From Devosia sp. RR2S18 (GTDB lineage: Bacteria > Pseudomonadota > Alphaproteobacteria > Rhizobiales > Devosiaceae): a DNA stretch of 64,000 bases. Below are positions 11,202 to 20,700 of the stretch, one piece after another. A program made the translations under genes and the position numbers. The stretch lies in contig NZ_CP126539.1 of the NCBI RefSeq assembly GCF_030177755.1, forward strand, positions 2,628,001 to 2,692,000. Direction: 5' to 3'. Under the pieces are notes generated by a model that worked only from the letters and a program-made list of their open reading frames with translations, was not told the DNA's origin and made no database searches. Position 1 is the first letter of the stretch. Each line of letters starts with the position of its first letter.

Positions 11202-13313
11202 TCAGTGCCAGCTGAGGTGGACGACTTCCATCGTCTCCACCGTCGGCACCGCCACCGTGACGCGACCGTCTTTCAGCTCGAATGCAGCATCCTGGTCGGC
11301 CACCACAAGCCGCGCCGACCGCGGCGTGCGGCCTTCGGGCACCTCGATGGTGACCTTGAGCGGGCCCACAGGATAGGTTTCGCGCAGCGGGCCCTTCATC
11401 ATCATGGGATTGGTGAGGTTGAGAAGGCAAAGCGCTCGTCCGTCAGCGCTTTCGTGCAGCGCCAGGTCGAAGACGCCACGACCCTCAATATTGGCCTCTT
11501 GCGTCTTGCCCAACGCCCATTTGACCGAGTTGGCGATGACGCGGCCCTGATCGGGCGCCAGGTAGGTCCAGAATACTTCGCCGATATTCCAGGGAATATA
11601 GACCACGCGCCCACCGGCTTCGGTGGTGCGGGCAACGAGGCCCGCGCCCTGAGGGGGCAGGCGCGGATAGACCTCTTCCATCGGCAGGTCCGGAAAATCA
11701 GGCACAGTCAGGAATGGCAGGTCGACTTGGGCGGTGGGCTCCACGGCAATGAGCTGGGTGCCACCGATGATGCGCTGGGCACCGGCAAAGCCCTGGGCAA
11801 TGGGATGGTCGCCGTTGAGTGCCACATAAGCATTTTGCACCGGGCTGCGCGGCGGGCTCTTCATGGTGACGCCGAAGACATCGGCGAGGCCGAAATCGGC
11901 TCGGGCCTTGCCCGTGGCGTCGTAGAGCGAGGTTTCGTTGGCAGCAACGACGCTGCCGCCGGCGGCAACATAGTCGCGCACGGCCTGACACTGCTCGTCG
12001 GAGAGGTAGGTGGCATTGGCGAGGACCACGACCTTGAAGCGCTGCAGCGCCTCGAGCGTCATGACCTGGTCTGAGAGGAACTCGAACGGCAGCCGAGCTT
12101 CGACCAGAGCTTGGTAAAAGCCCATGTCGTTGTGTTCAGCCAGGTGCCGCTTGTCTGGATCCCAATGGCGCAGGGTAGTGGCCGGATCGATGATGGCGAT
12201 CTCGGCGGTGGGGGCCATCTCCCCCAGCACTGGCTCGATGCGAGCATGCATGGTGAAGGCATTGGCCACGGGCTCGACCCAGCGATCGTCGGGGACGCAG
12301 GCATTGAACTTGGTGAACCAGGGGAACAGCCCCTGGGTAATGCCGGCATGGACCCATTGCTCGATCTCGGGGCCGGTCTGCACGGAGTCTTTCCAGCGCG
12401 GGATTTCCTCGGGACCGATCGAGGTGATGAGACCCACGGGACGATTGCGGAAGGTGGCACGGATGCGCTTGCCGTTGCGCCCGGCCGACCAGGCGGGCTC
12501 GACATTGCGGCGCCCCTGATGATCGACAAACAGGATGGGGCAGTGTTTTTCGATCAGCGAGAGGTCGAACTCCATCAGCGAGGAGCCGCTCATATTGGGA
12601 ATGAAGCTGGCATGGGGACGCACGGCTTTGACCGCGTCATCCCAATGAGCGACAAGCTTGCTCAGGACCGTGCGACGCCAGGCGGCCCAGGCCTGCCAGA
12701 CGGGATCGGCAGCGGCGCTGGTTTCGGGCAATTCGAAGCCGCTAGCGGCGCGGAAATTGTCCTCGCAAGCCTTGCAGTAGCACACGCCATGACCCTGCCA
12801 GCGGTTTCCGAACAGAGCGTCGATGTCGTATTTGGTAGCGATCTCGACGATGACCTCGGTCATGAACTCGAAATTGTAGCTCGAATAGGCGCAGGTGACG
12901 AAAATCTCGGGCATGGCCCAATGGCGGCGGGGCTGGCGATCCTTGGTGAGCGAGACCCATTCGGGATGCGCCTCGGCGGCGTCGGCATGAATGGCGTGTG
13001 GATCGACGCGGGCCATGACATGCATGTCGAGGGCGCGTGCCTCGGCCACCAGGGTGCCGAAGGGGTCGCTGTCGCCGATATATTTGGAGACGTAGTGAAG
13101 CGGGATGTCGCTGGGATAATAGGCGATGTAGCCGCCGGCCGAGAGGCACAGGGCGTTGGACTTGGTGCGCTTGAACACGTCCACCCAGAAAGCCGGGTCG
13201 TAGCGCTGCGGATCATCTTCGACAAAGGTGAGCTGGGTCCAGCGCGTGGCGTTCTGGTACCAATCGGGGGAACGCAGGGTGGTCACGTCTGGGCTGTCGG
13301 CGATCTTGAGCAT
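11202..13313 (-). CDS. putative glycoside hydrolase with trimerisation-like domain
   Basis: This 703-aa cytoplasmic protein (no signal peptide) resembles the 'hypothetical glycosyl hydrolase 6' group. Residues 1-330 look like a TIM barrel, with the Cys-rich segment CYCKACEDNF at 178-187. It continues with a Rossmann/GATase-like beta-galactosidase trimerisation domain containing LSDQVMTLEALQRFKVVVLA, and ends in a beta-sandwich tail. I used the ATG at 13313 rather than the upstream TTG. Its place between the binding protein and the permeases suggests that it cleaves the imported oligomer inside the cell. Catalytic residues cannot be assigned with confidence, so substrate is unknown. Confidence 0.7.
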   Translation of the reverse strand: MLKIADSPDVTTLRSPDWYQNATRWTQLTFVEDDPQRYDPAFWVDVFKRTKSNALCLSAGGYIAYYPSDIPLHYVSKYIGDSDPFGTLVAEARALDMHVMARVDPHAIHADAAEAHPEWVSLTKDRQPRRHWAMPEIFVTCAYSSYNFEFMTEVIVEIATKYDIDALFGNRWQGHGVCYCKACEDNFRAASGFELPETSAAADPVWQAWAAWRRTVLSKLVAHWDDAVKAVRPHASFIPNMSGSSLMEFDLSLIEKHCPILFVDHQGRRNVEPAWSAGRNGKRIRATFRNRPVGLITSIGPEEIPRWKDSVQTGPEIEQWVHAGITQGLFPWFTKFNACVPDDRWVEPVANAFTMHARIEPVLGEMAPTAEIAIIDPATTLRHWDPDKRHLAEHNDMGFYQALVEARLPFEFLSDQVMTLEALQRFKVVVLANATYLSDEQCQAVRDYVAAGGSVVAANETSLYDATGKARADFGLADVFGVTMKSPPRSPVQNAYVALNGDHPIAQGFAGAQRIIGGTQLIAVEPTAQVDLPFLTVPDFPDLPMEEVYPRLPPQGAGLVARTTEAGGRVVYIPWNIGEVFWTYLAPDQGRVIANSVKWALGKTQEANIEGRGVFDLALHESADGRALCLLNLTNPMMMKGPLRETYPVGPLKVTIEVPEGRTPRSARLVVADQDAAFELKDGRVTVAVPTVETMEVVHLSWH

Positions 13314-13345
13314 GGGAGAGGATCCGAGCAATAGGTGGCAAGGGG

Positions 13346-13374
13346 CATACCGGCGGCAGGTGGCCGCCGGTATG
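13346..13374 (-). terminator. stem-loop after binding-protein gene
   Basis: A perfect 12-bp inverted repeat (CATACCGGCGGC, five-base loop, mirrored arm) lies between the binding-protein stop and the hydrolase start. It has no T-run, so it probably protects or attenuates the transcript rather than ending it. Confidence 0.65.
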
Positions 13375-13396
13375 AAGCTGACAGCTGGGAGGGGTG

Positions 13397-15325
13397 TCAG
13401 CTGATGTAGTACTGCTCCGGATTAGTGGGCGCCGGGGTGGGATAGCCCCAGGAGTTGGGCATGGTCTCGGGCACATTGTGGATGCGGTTAGAGACGATGC
13501 CGTAGCCATTGAGCGGCAGGGTGACCCCGAAGACGTAGAACTGATCGGCGGCGATCTGGATGATCTCCTTCATCAGTTCTTGCTGGCGGGCCTGATCGCC
13601 GGTCTGGCGCACCTCATTGTAGAGCTCGAACTGGCGCTTGGTGGCCTCTGGTGGTTCGATCGCATCTACAGAGTCAGGGTCGTTGTACCAGATCTGCCAC
13701 CCCTTGGCGTAGAACGCCTCGGTGGTGTTGGGGAAGTAGTAGCGCGGATCGAGAATGGCGGAGATGCCGCTATTGCCGCCGAACTTGTGAACGGTGGCGT
13801 CGTATTCGCCGCCCTGGCGGACGCGCACTTCCCAGAGCGAGCGATCCATGGTGCGCATCTGCGCGTCGATGCCGATATTGCGCAGCATGGGCAGAACGAG
13901 CTGGAAGCTGTCGACGAACACCTGGCGGACCTGGTCGATCTCAAAGATCATGGTCAGGCGCTCGCCGTTTTCCATCAGGCGATAGCCTTCGCCGTCCTTT
14001 TCCGGAATGATCCCGTCGAGGATCTCGTTGGCCCGGGCTGGGTCGAACTCGACATATTGGGTGGCCAGCTGCTCGTTGTAGAGCGGGTCCTCGGGGCGGA
14101 TGGAGGGCTGCGCCGGGGCGCCCTGCCCGATCAGCACCGTATCGATGATGGCCTGCCGGTCGATGGCGTGGCTCATGGCGATGCGGAAGTCCTTGTTCTG
14201 GAACAGGGCGCGCTTGGTCGGGTCCTGGTGGGTGAGATTGAGCTGGAACACCATCTCGTTGGGCTCGGTGGAGGTGGTGGTGTAAAAGCCGTAATTTCCC
14301 GCTTCCTGGCCGTCATAAAGCACAGCGCGATTGGCGGGGGTGGCGATCCACTGGTCGATTACGTCGATCTCGCCCTGCAGCGCCTTGAGCAGCAGCACCT
14401 CGTTGTCGGCGACCACGGCATAGGTCACTCGATCGATATAGGGGAGCTGGTTGCCCTGGGTGTCGACCTTAAAATAGTAGGGGTTGCGATCGGAAATGGC
14501 GTATTCGGCGGACTCCCCTAGCGGTTGCAGCACCTTCCAGCCGTAGAGGGTGGGCATGTCCTTGTTCTTGAATATCTCGCCGTCGACCGAAATCCCGCTC
14601 TTGATCTGGAACAGCTGTACCCAGCCGGTCATGCCTTGATCTTGGGCGATCTTGTCCGCATCGGGATTGTACTTGATGTGGAACTGCTCGAGGTAGTGGC
14701 GCGGGGTGCGGGTGGTGCGGTCGTCATTGGCCCAGGCGAGGCGCAGCGGCAGCAGGCCGTTGGGCTGGGAGAAGACGATGCGGAAGGTGGTATCGTCGAC
14801 TTTTTCAAAGACCGCCTGATCGCCATTGGGCGAGCGCAGATGGCCTTGGGGGCTGGGGGTCAGTTCGGGATTCATCATCACGTCCTCGTAGAAAAACATG
14901 ATGTCGTCGGTGGTGAAGGGCTGGCCATCGGACCATTTGTGACCCTCGCGCAGCTTGAACGTATAGACGGACGCGTCTTCGTTGGCCTCGTAGCTCTCTG
15001 CGACGTTGGGGATGACGCCGGTGAAATCAGGGGTGTAACGCACCAGCGGCTCGTAGCCCTGATAGCGGTGCATCATGTTCAGCGAACCGCCGCCAACAAG
15101 CGCGGTGCGCAGATCGCCGCCATATTGGCCGATGCTCTCATAGGGCTCCACCACCATAGGGTTTACCGGCAGCCGCTCGGCGATTGGCGGCAGATCGCCT
15201 GCAGCCACAGCATCGGCGAGCGCCGGTGCCTCTTTGGGAGTGGCCTGCGCGAAGGCAGGGATAGCTGGCAACAGCAGAGCTGCACCGGTGGCGGCAATAA
15301 ACGTCCTGCGGGAAATGCTGGTCAT
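13397..15325 (-). CDS. ABC transporter substrate-binding protein, family 5
   Basis: This 642-aa periplasmic binding protein starts at 15325, with AGGAGG about seven bases upstream. The N-terminus MTSISRRTFIAATGAALLLP has a twin-arginine-like SRRTF motif followed by a hydrophobic stretch and an AFA cleavage site, so export may go through Tat. The body is typical of family 5, with LREGHKWSDGQPFTTDDIMFFYEDV, and longer than a plain dipeptide-binding protein. It is the first gene of the sugar operon and is divergent from the LacI-type regulator. Long family-5 proteins like this often bind oligosaccharides rather than peptides; here the enzymes downstream favour a sugar ligand. Confidence 0.85.
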   Translation of the reverse strand: MTSISRRTFIAATGAALLLPAIPAFAQATPKEAPALADAVAAGDLPPIAERLPVNPMVVEPYESIGQYGGDLRTALVGGGSLNMMHRYQGYEPLVRYTPDFTGVIPNVAESYEANEDASVYTFKLREGHKWSDGQPFTTDDIMFFYEDVMMNPELTPSPQGHLRSPNGDQAVFEKVDDTTFRIVFSQPNGLLPLRLAWANDDRTTRTPRHYLEQFHIKYNPDADKIAQDQGMTGWVQLFQIKSGISVDGEIFKNKDMPTLYGWKVLQPLGESAEYAISDRNPYYFKVDTQGNQLPYIDRVTYAVVADNEVLLLKALQGEIDVIDQWIATPANRAVLYDGQEAGNYGFYTTTSTEPNEMVFQLNLTHQDPTKRALFQNKDFRIAMSHAIDRQAIIDTVLIGQGAPAQPSIRPEDPLYNEQLATQYVEFDPARANEILDGIIPEKDGEGYRLMENGERLTMIFEIDQVRQVFVDSFQLVLPMLRNIGIDAQMRTMDRSLWEVRVRQGGEYDATVHKFGGNSGISAILDPRYYFPNTTEAFYAKGWQIWYNDPDSVDAIEPPEATKRQFELYNEVRQTGDQARQQELMKEIIQIAADQFYVFGVTLPLNGYGIVSNRIHNVPETMPNSWGYPTPAPTNPEQYYIS

Positions 15326-15396
15326 TAATGTTCCTCCTAAGCTCGGCGCACTGAACGTCGCTCTATGAGCTAACACCAGCCTTCCAGCACAAAACC

Positions 15397-15516
15397 GTTA
15401 GGTCAACAAAATTCTCGTCACTCATGCAAAGCCCTGCTGAATTGCAAAATACTGAGGTACACCTACGGCTTATGAAGCATACCTTGCACATAACAATCGC
15501 TGTGCTATAACCTAAC
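15397..15516. promoter_or_regulatory. divergent promoter region with LacI-type operator candidate
   Basis: GTTAGGT at 15397-15403 and its inverse ACCTAAC at 15510-15516 flank the divergent promoters. For the regulator gene a TTGCAC (15484-15489), 16-base spacer and TATAAC (15506-15511) is visible, overlapping the second arm. The first arm overlaps a possible minus-strand -35 box (TTGACC, 15401-15406). This arrangement would let the regulator control both the operon and itself. Confidence 0.5.
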
Positions 15517-15537
15517 AAAACGCCCGGGAACCCTTCT

Positions 15538-16521
15538 TTGAAAAAAGTGACCCTCCAGGACATCGCCGACCATCTCGGGGTATCGAAGTTCGCTGTATCG
15601 AGGGCGTTAGCGGGAAAAGATGGCGTCAGCCCAACGACGCGCCAGCGCATCGCTGACACAGCTGTGGAGCTGGGCTATTCGCGGCCTGTCGACGTCGCCC
15701 CGGCGCAGCCGATCATCCAGATCGTTTTCGCTGAGCATGATCCGGTAAATAGCGAGCTCTGGATGCAAATGCAGAACGGCATCCAGGGCGAGGCGGCGGC
15801 GGCCGGTTTTCAGGTGCAGACCCATTGGGCCCCGGACGCCGAGAGGGTCGGTGCCATTGCTGGAATCAGTGCTGGCTTCATTCTGGTGGGCCAGCACAGT
15901 GCCGAGACGGTGGAGGCATTCCGACGCTCGGGACAGGCAATGGTGCGGCTCGGCTGGGTGTCACCGCTGGAGCAGACAGATCAAGTGTCCGGCGCCGATC
16001 ATGAAGCTGGCAATGCCGTTGGTCAGTATCTGATTGCCCGTGGCCATCGCCGTATTGCCTTCGTGCACGGCAGCCGGGTGTTGCGTGGCCGTATGGAGCG
16101 CCTATTCGGATTGCGTGAGGCTGCCCTTGCCTGTGCTGGCACAAGGATCAGTGAGATCCAGTTCAGTCCCGCTAATCCCTTCGCAGAGGCCTTCCTCAAC
16201 CTGAGCGTGGATGGCGAACTGCCGACCGCCCTTTTTTGCTCGCATGACAGCTTGGGCGTCTTCGTGGTTTCTGAACTGCATCGGCTTGGCTACAGCGTAC
16301 CAGACGATGTTTCTGTCATTGGCTATGGCGACTTTGCCGCCGCGACCCAAATATCGCCGATGCTGACGACACTCCGCCTGCCTGGCACCGACATGGGCAT
16401 TGCCGCTTTCAGAACAGTGATGGATAGGCTGGACCCCAGCCGGCGGCAACTGCCGCCCCAGCGACTGATGTTGGTGCCCGAGCTGATCGAGCGCGACTCA
16501 GTGGCAAATCTGGCGCCCTGA
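15538..16521 (+). CDS. LacI family transcriptional regulator
   Basis: This 327-aa regulator starts with a TTG and the typical LacI helix-turn-helix (VTLQDIADHLGVSKFAVSRA, residues 4-23). The hinge follows, then a periplasmic-binding-like sensor domain (VFAEHDPVNSELWMQMQNGI to SPMLTTLRLPGTDMG). It is transcribed away from the sugar operon with about 210 bases between them. By family rule it represses the operon until a sugar ligand binds. The effector is not predictable. Confidence 0.88.
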   Translation: MKKVTLQDIADHLGVSKFAVSRALAGKDGVSPTTRQRIADTAVELGYSRPVDVAPAQPIIQIVFAEHDPVNSELWMQMQNGIQGEAAAAGFQVQTHWAPDAERVGAIAGISAGFILVGQHSAETVEAFRRSGQAMVRLGWVSPLEQTDQVSGADHEAGNAVGQYLIARGHRRIAFVHGSRVLRGRMERLFGLREAALACAGTRISEIQFSPANPFAEAFLNLSVDGELPTALFCSHDSLGVFVVSELHRLGYSVPDDVSVIGYGDFAAATQISPMLTTLRLPGTDMGIAAFRTVMDRLDPSRRQLPPQRLMLVPELIERDSVANLAP

Positions 16522-16929
16522 ACATTGGCCTGGGGCTGTGGTCTCCTACGGCCGGTCACGGCCTCCTGCGGCCAATGTGCAACCAGGGCGAGCATCGGAC
16601 AATCTCCGAGTTAACCCCAGTGGTCTGGCATTAGTGCTAAGGGAAGTTACACCACGGATGGTGTCGAACAATCCCCAGCAAATGGGCCGTTGTTCGACAA
16701 CAACTTGCGCTATCGGACATTTCCCGCAGTCGCCGGCTCCGCCCGCCCCCCCAGCTATGGCGCTACGCCGCTGCCCGAACCAAGGTCGGACCTGCTCGGC
16801 GCCTAGTCGAGAATCGGTCTGACGCGAGCAGCGGCTTCTCCACCGCAAGACATGCAACGGCTTTTTAGGCAGGTATGGCACCAGCAATGTTCGTAGCCCG
16901 GCCCAGCCCATGCGTTCCTAAGCTCGAGA
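16522..16929. repeat. intergenic spacer with insertion-element-end-like repeat
   Basis: No gene is visible. At 16661-16734 lie TGTCGAACAA (16662-16671) and its inverse TTGTTCGACA (16690-16699), followed by CTATCGGACATTTCCC. Related text occurs at 1861, 37725, 52110, 54958, 55887 and 57163. It is best read as a relic end of a mobile element. Confidence 0.5.
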
Positions 16930-17835
16930 TCAGACATTGCGAGGATGAGTAATGTCGCGCGTGCGCTGCAAAGCTTGAATGGACTGGTCGTAGCGCTGCT
17001 GCGCCACGCCCATGAAGAGGCAGTCGACGATGCACAATTGCGCCATGCGGCTGACCATTGCGCCGGCCCGCAATCGGCTCTCGCGCGCGTGGCTGATGAG
17101 CCGTTCCTGGGCCATTTTCGCCAGTGGCGAAGCCGGCGCTCCAGTGACCGCCACAGTCAGGGCACCGGCCTCTCCAGCGATTTCCAGATAGCGCACGGTA
17201 TCGCACGTGGTGCCAGAATGGGAGAACCCGAGCGCCACCGTCGCCTCGGGCGCAAGCAAAGCTGCCGACCAAGCCTCATGAGAGTCAGCCATCACGAAAG
17301 CATTGCGGCCGATACGGAACAATTTGTGGTGCAGATCCTGTGCCACGAAGTGGCTTGCTCCGACCCCGAACAGGAGGATCCGCTGCGCCTTGTCCATTGC
17401 AGCGACCACCCGGCCTAACGCGTCAAAGTCGAGGCTCGAAACGGTCTCCTCGATGGCCATGATCTCGAGCGAAGCGACCTTGGCGGCCATGTCCTGCAGC
17501 GTATCGGCCTGAGCGATTTCGGCGCCCAATGTCATGCCCAGTCCAAACTGGGCTGCCTCGCGGCCCAGTTCGGTGGCGAGCGACATGCGCAATTGCGCGT
17601 ATCCCGTGAGGCCCAGAGCACGACAAAACCGCACGACGGAAGCGACCGAAGTCTGGCAGGAGGCCGCCAGCTCCGAGATCGTCTGATCAAGGACTATGGA
17701 CGGATTGGCGCGGATCGCATCCGCCACCCGTTGCATGGTGGGGGTGAACCCTGGCGCCGCACTTTCTATGCTCGATTGAATGCCCAATCCGTACTCCTGT
17801 GCGCAGCGGAGGATCCGCTCCCCTGCAGCATTCAC
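16930..17835 (-). CDS. MurR/RpiR family transcriptional regulator
   Basis: This 301-aa regulator has an N-terminal HTH_6 domain (residues about 28-105; TISELAASCQTSVASVVRFC) and a C-terminal SIS sugar-phosphate-binding domain (LLFGVGASHFVAQDLHHKL, GFSHSGTTCDT). It is divergent from the decayed peptide importer and the AnmK cluster. The MurR-type architecture suggests that it senses an amino-sugar phosphate such as MurNAc-6-phosphate. It is a paralogue of the regulator at 29240. Confidence 0.88.
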   Translation of the reverse strand: MNAAGERILRCAQEYGLGIQSSIESAAPGFTPTMQRVADAIRANPSIVLDQTISELAASCQTSVASVVRFCRALGLTGYAQLRMSLATELGREAAQFGLGMTLGAEIAQADTLQDMAAKVASLEIMAIEETVSSLDFDALGRVVAAMDKAQRILLFGVGASHFVAQDLHHKLFRIGRNAFVMADSHEAWSAALLAPEATVALGFSHSGTTCDTVRYLEIAGEAGALTVAVTGAPASPLAKMAQERLISHARESRLRAGAMVSRMAQLCIVDCLFMGVAQQRYDQSIQALQRTRDITHPRNV

Positions 17836-17876
17836 CTGGTGACCAACGCAATGTAGCCAGTCGCACCGCGAAACAA

Positions 17877-17938
17877 AAGTTCATCCGCACGATCCAGCTT
17901 GAAAATCGTTGACACGATCTAGATGAACTTCCTAGGCT
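17877..17938 (+). promoter_or_regulatory. dyad and promoter upstream of the frameshifted binding protein
   Basis: AAGTTCATC (17877-17885) and its inverse GATGAACTT (17922-17930) lie between the divergent regulator and binding-protein genes. A TTGACA (17909-17914), 18-base spacer and TAGGCT (17933-17938) form a sigma-70-like promoter. The second arm falls in the spacer, a position where a bound repressor would block transcription. Confidence 0.5.
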
Positions 17939-18054
17939 GCAATCAAGCTCGGCCAGCGCCATACCAAGCGTGCGCACCGCGGTGCTCCCGACCAGACATC
18001 CGACAGGCATAGTCGTGTTGTCTGGAACTGGACCAAATATGAGGAGGAACAAAA

Positions 18055-19571
18055 ATGCTTCGACCAACTCGACGGACTTTGTGGGCAGGGCTTGCCGTAG
18101 CCGCCCTCTCGACGACCGCCCTGGCGCTGCCGGTCCAGGCCCAGACATTGCGCATGGCCTGGTCGCAGGACGCCACCGGCCTTGATCCTCACAAGCAGAC
18201 GGCGTTTTCCTCCCTCCGCTTGCTCGAGTTGATCTACAGCCGCTTGTGCGGCTGGATGCCGATCTGAACGTAGTGCCTGCGATCGCCCAAAGCTGGGAGT
18301 TTTCGGAGCACGCGCAGACTCTCACCTTCACACTCGATCCTGATGCCCAGTTTTCTAACGGTGAGCCAGTAACCGCGGCTGACGTGAAAGCCTCGTTTGA
18401 GCGCATTCTTGATGAAGCGACATCGGCCGCCGCTCGGTCGAACTTCCTTTCGATCGAAAGCATCGACACGCCTGACGAGGGCACGGTCGTCTTCAACCTC
18501 AACACGGCTGATGTACCCATTCTGGCGTCCATGGCCACGATCAACGCTGCCATCGTGCCGTCAAGCGAGATCGAGGCAGGCTCGATCGGCACCACCACGG
18601 TCGGCTCTGGTCCGTTTATCCTTGATTCCTGGGAGCCGAATGCACGGGAAGTACTCACGGCCAATCCGGACTGGGCGGGCGGCGAGCTGGCGATCGATGG
18701 CATCAACGTCACCGTGCTGCCCGATGAGACGGCAATCCTGGCGTCGCTCCGTGCGGGACAGATCGACTTCGCCCTAATCAACGATCCGCTGGTCGCAACC
18801 ATGGTGCCAAACGAGCCCAATTTGCAGCTGAACCGCGTGCCGGGCCTCGCCTACAACGTGCTCCAGCTCAACCCGTCCCGCGAGCCCATGGACAATCTGC
18901 AGGTGCGGCAGGCGATGTCCTGCGCGATCGATCGCCAGGAGATCGTCGATGCGGCACTCGCCGGCGAGGGTCATGTTACCGGTCCTTTGACCATGCCAGC
19001 CGTCGCCCAGGATCCAGATACGCTCTTCTGCTACGAGCAAGACCTCGATCGTGCCCGTCAGCTCATGGAAGAAGCGGGGATGGCGGACGGTTTCGCAGCG
19101 ACCGTTATTGGCGCTACCGGTGAGCCGCCGGTGGCTGCCGCCGAAGCGCAAGTGCTGCAGCAGCAACTTGCCGAGATCGGCATCGAGCTCGAGATCGAGA
19201 TGATGGAGCTCAACGTTTATGTTGATCGCTGGCTCAAGGGCGACTTCGATATGGCGGTGGCGCTCAATGGCGGGCGGCCCGATCCCTATCCGATGTATAA
19301 TCGCTATTTCACCAAAGAGGGTAACCTCCTCAATGTCTCGAACTTCGTGGATGACATGCTTGACGACCTGATGGCGGAAGGTCAGCGGGAAACGGATCCG
19401 GCCAAGCGCGTCGAAATCTTCCAGGAGTTCGAACGTCATCTGGCCGAGCAGGCGCCCTGGCTCTGGCTCTCGACCTCCTACAACTACACGGCCCAGCGGG
19501 ACAATGTCAGCGGCTACGAGCCGTCACCCACTGGTACGCTGTTCGGCTTGACCAAGGTCTCGGTCCAATAA
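18055..19571 (+). pseudogene. peptide ABC substrate-binding protein, frameshifted
   Basis: Two frames together encode one family-5 binding protein. Frame one (18055-18244) gives a signal peptide and QTLRMAWSQDATGLDPHK up to LLELIYSRL. Frame two (18246-19571) continues RLDADLNVVPAIAQSWEF and runs through a normal C-terminus. The break is at about 18245, where CGCTTGTGCGG lacks one base needed to keep the frame. Apart from this, the gene looks intact for about 500 codons. It is either a recent loss of function or a sequencing error. The downstream importer genes are truncated, which favours real decay. Confidence 0.8.
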
Positions 19572-19582
19572 ACCTCAATTCA

Positions 19583-19602
19583 GGCCGGCCCTCGGGCCGG
19601 CC
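19583..19602 (+). terminator. stem-loop after binding-protein gene
   Basis: Nine-base arms GGCCGGCCC and GGGCCGGCC are separated by TC, 12 bases after the binding-protein stop and 24 before the permease start. There is no strong T-run, so partial termination or mRNA stabilisation is more likely than full termination. Confidence 0.6.
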
Positions 19603-19626
19603 CATTTCCATGAGAACTGTTTCCTA

Positions 19627-20685
19627 ATGCACTATGTGGCGCAGCGGCTGCTGACGTTTCCGCTGATCCTGCTGGGCGTTTCTATTCTGGTATTCGTGTC
19701 CATCCGCCTCATTCCGGGAGACGCCATTACCGCGATGCTCGGTACTGAAGCGGGTCTTCTCACCCCGCCGCAACGCGCCGCGCTTGCCAATTATTTCGGC
19801 ATCGACCAGCCCGTCTGGTCGCAATATATCCGCTGGCTGAGCGGCCTGTTTCAAGGCGATCTGGGCGTCTCCACCATTTATGGCAGACCCGTCCTCCACG
19901 TCATCATCGAGCGCTTTCCGCTGACGCTGGAGCTGGCCATTCTCGCTATGCTGATCGCGCTCTCGGTTGGGATCCCTCTGGGCGTTCTAGCCGCCACCCG
20001 CAACGAACGCCCGAGCGATCTCGGTGTCCGCCTCCTGGCCATGCTTGGACAGTCCACACCCAGCTTTGTGCTGGGTATTCTCATCATCTATGTTTTGTCA
20101 GTGTTTTTCGGCGTCGTGCCGCCCATGGGTGTCTACACGCCGATCACCGTAGACCCGGTGGCCAATCTCAGCCAGCTGATCTTTCCTGCCATTACCCTTG
20201 GCTTTGCGTTCGCGGCATCGGTGACGCGCATTTCGCGTTCCGCCATGCTCGACGTCCTGAGCGAGGATTATGTGCGGACGGCCCGGTCCAAGGGTACCTC
20301 CGCCATGGGCGTCATCTGGCATCACGCCCTGCCGAATGCCCTCATCCCGGTGGTGACGTTATCGGGCGTCGAGTTCGGCTATCTTCTGGGCGGCGCGGTC
20401 ATCGTGGAACAGATCTTCGCCCTGCCCGGGATCGGGCGATTGGTGCTCGATGCCATCAGCCAGCGCGATTATGCCCTGGTCCAGGGCACAGTGTTGCGAT
20501 TTGCAGCGGGAGTTCGGCCTCGCCTATCTGTTTATCTCGCACGACATGGCGGTGGTGGCATCGCCCGCGCGCTGATGCTCAACCCCGATGTGGTGGTGCT
20601 TGACGAGGCTGTGTCAGCGCTGGACGTGTCGGTGCAGGCGCGCGTTCTGGACCTCCTGATCGGGTTGGCGCAGACCATCACGTGA
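19627..20685 (+). pseudogene. DppB-type permease fused to remnants of ATPase genes
   Basis: Residues 1 to about 290 are a normal DppB permease (MHYVAQRLLTFPLILLGVSI; EAA loop YVRTARSKGTSAMGVIWHHA). At DYALVQGTVL the expected last helix is replaced. From about 20497 another frame encodes DLQREFGLAYLFISHDMAVV, the post-Walker-B part of an oligopeptide ATPase. From about 20562 the permease frame continues as IARALMLNPDVVVLDEAVSALDVSV, the Walker B part of an ATPase. These pieces are out of normal order, so they probably come from two tandem ATPase genes after two deletions. DppC and most of both ATPases are missing. The product cannot be a working transporter subunit. Confidence 0.8.
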
Positions 20686-20700
20686 GACTGGAGGCCTAGG

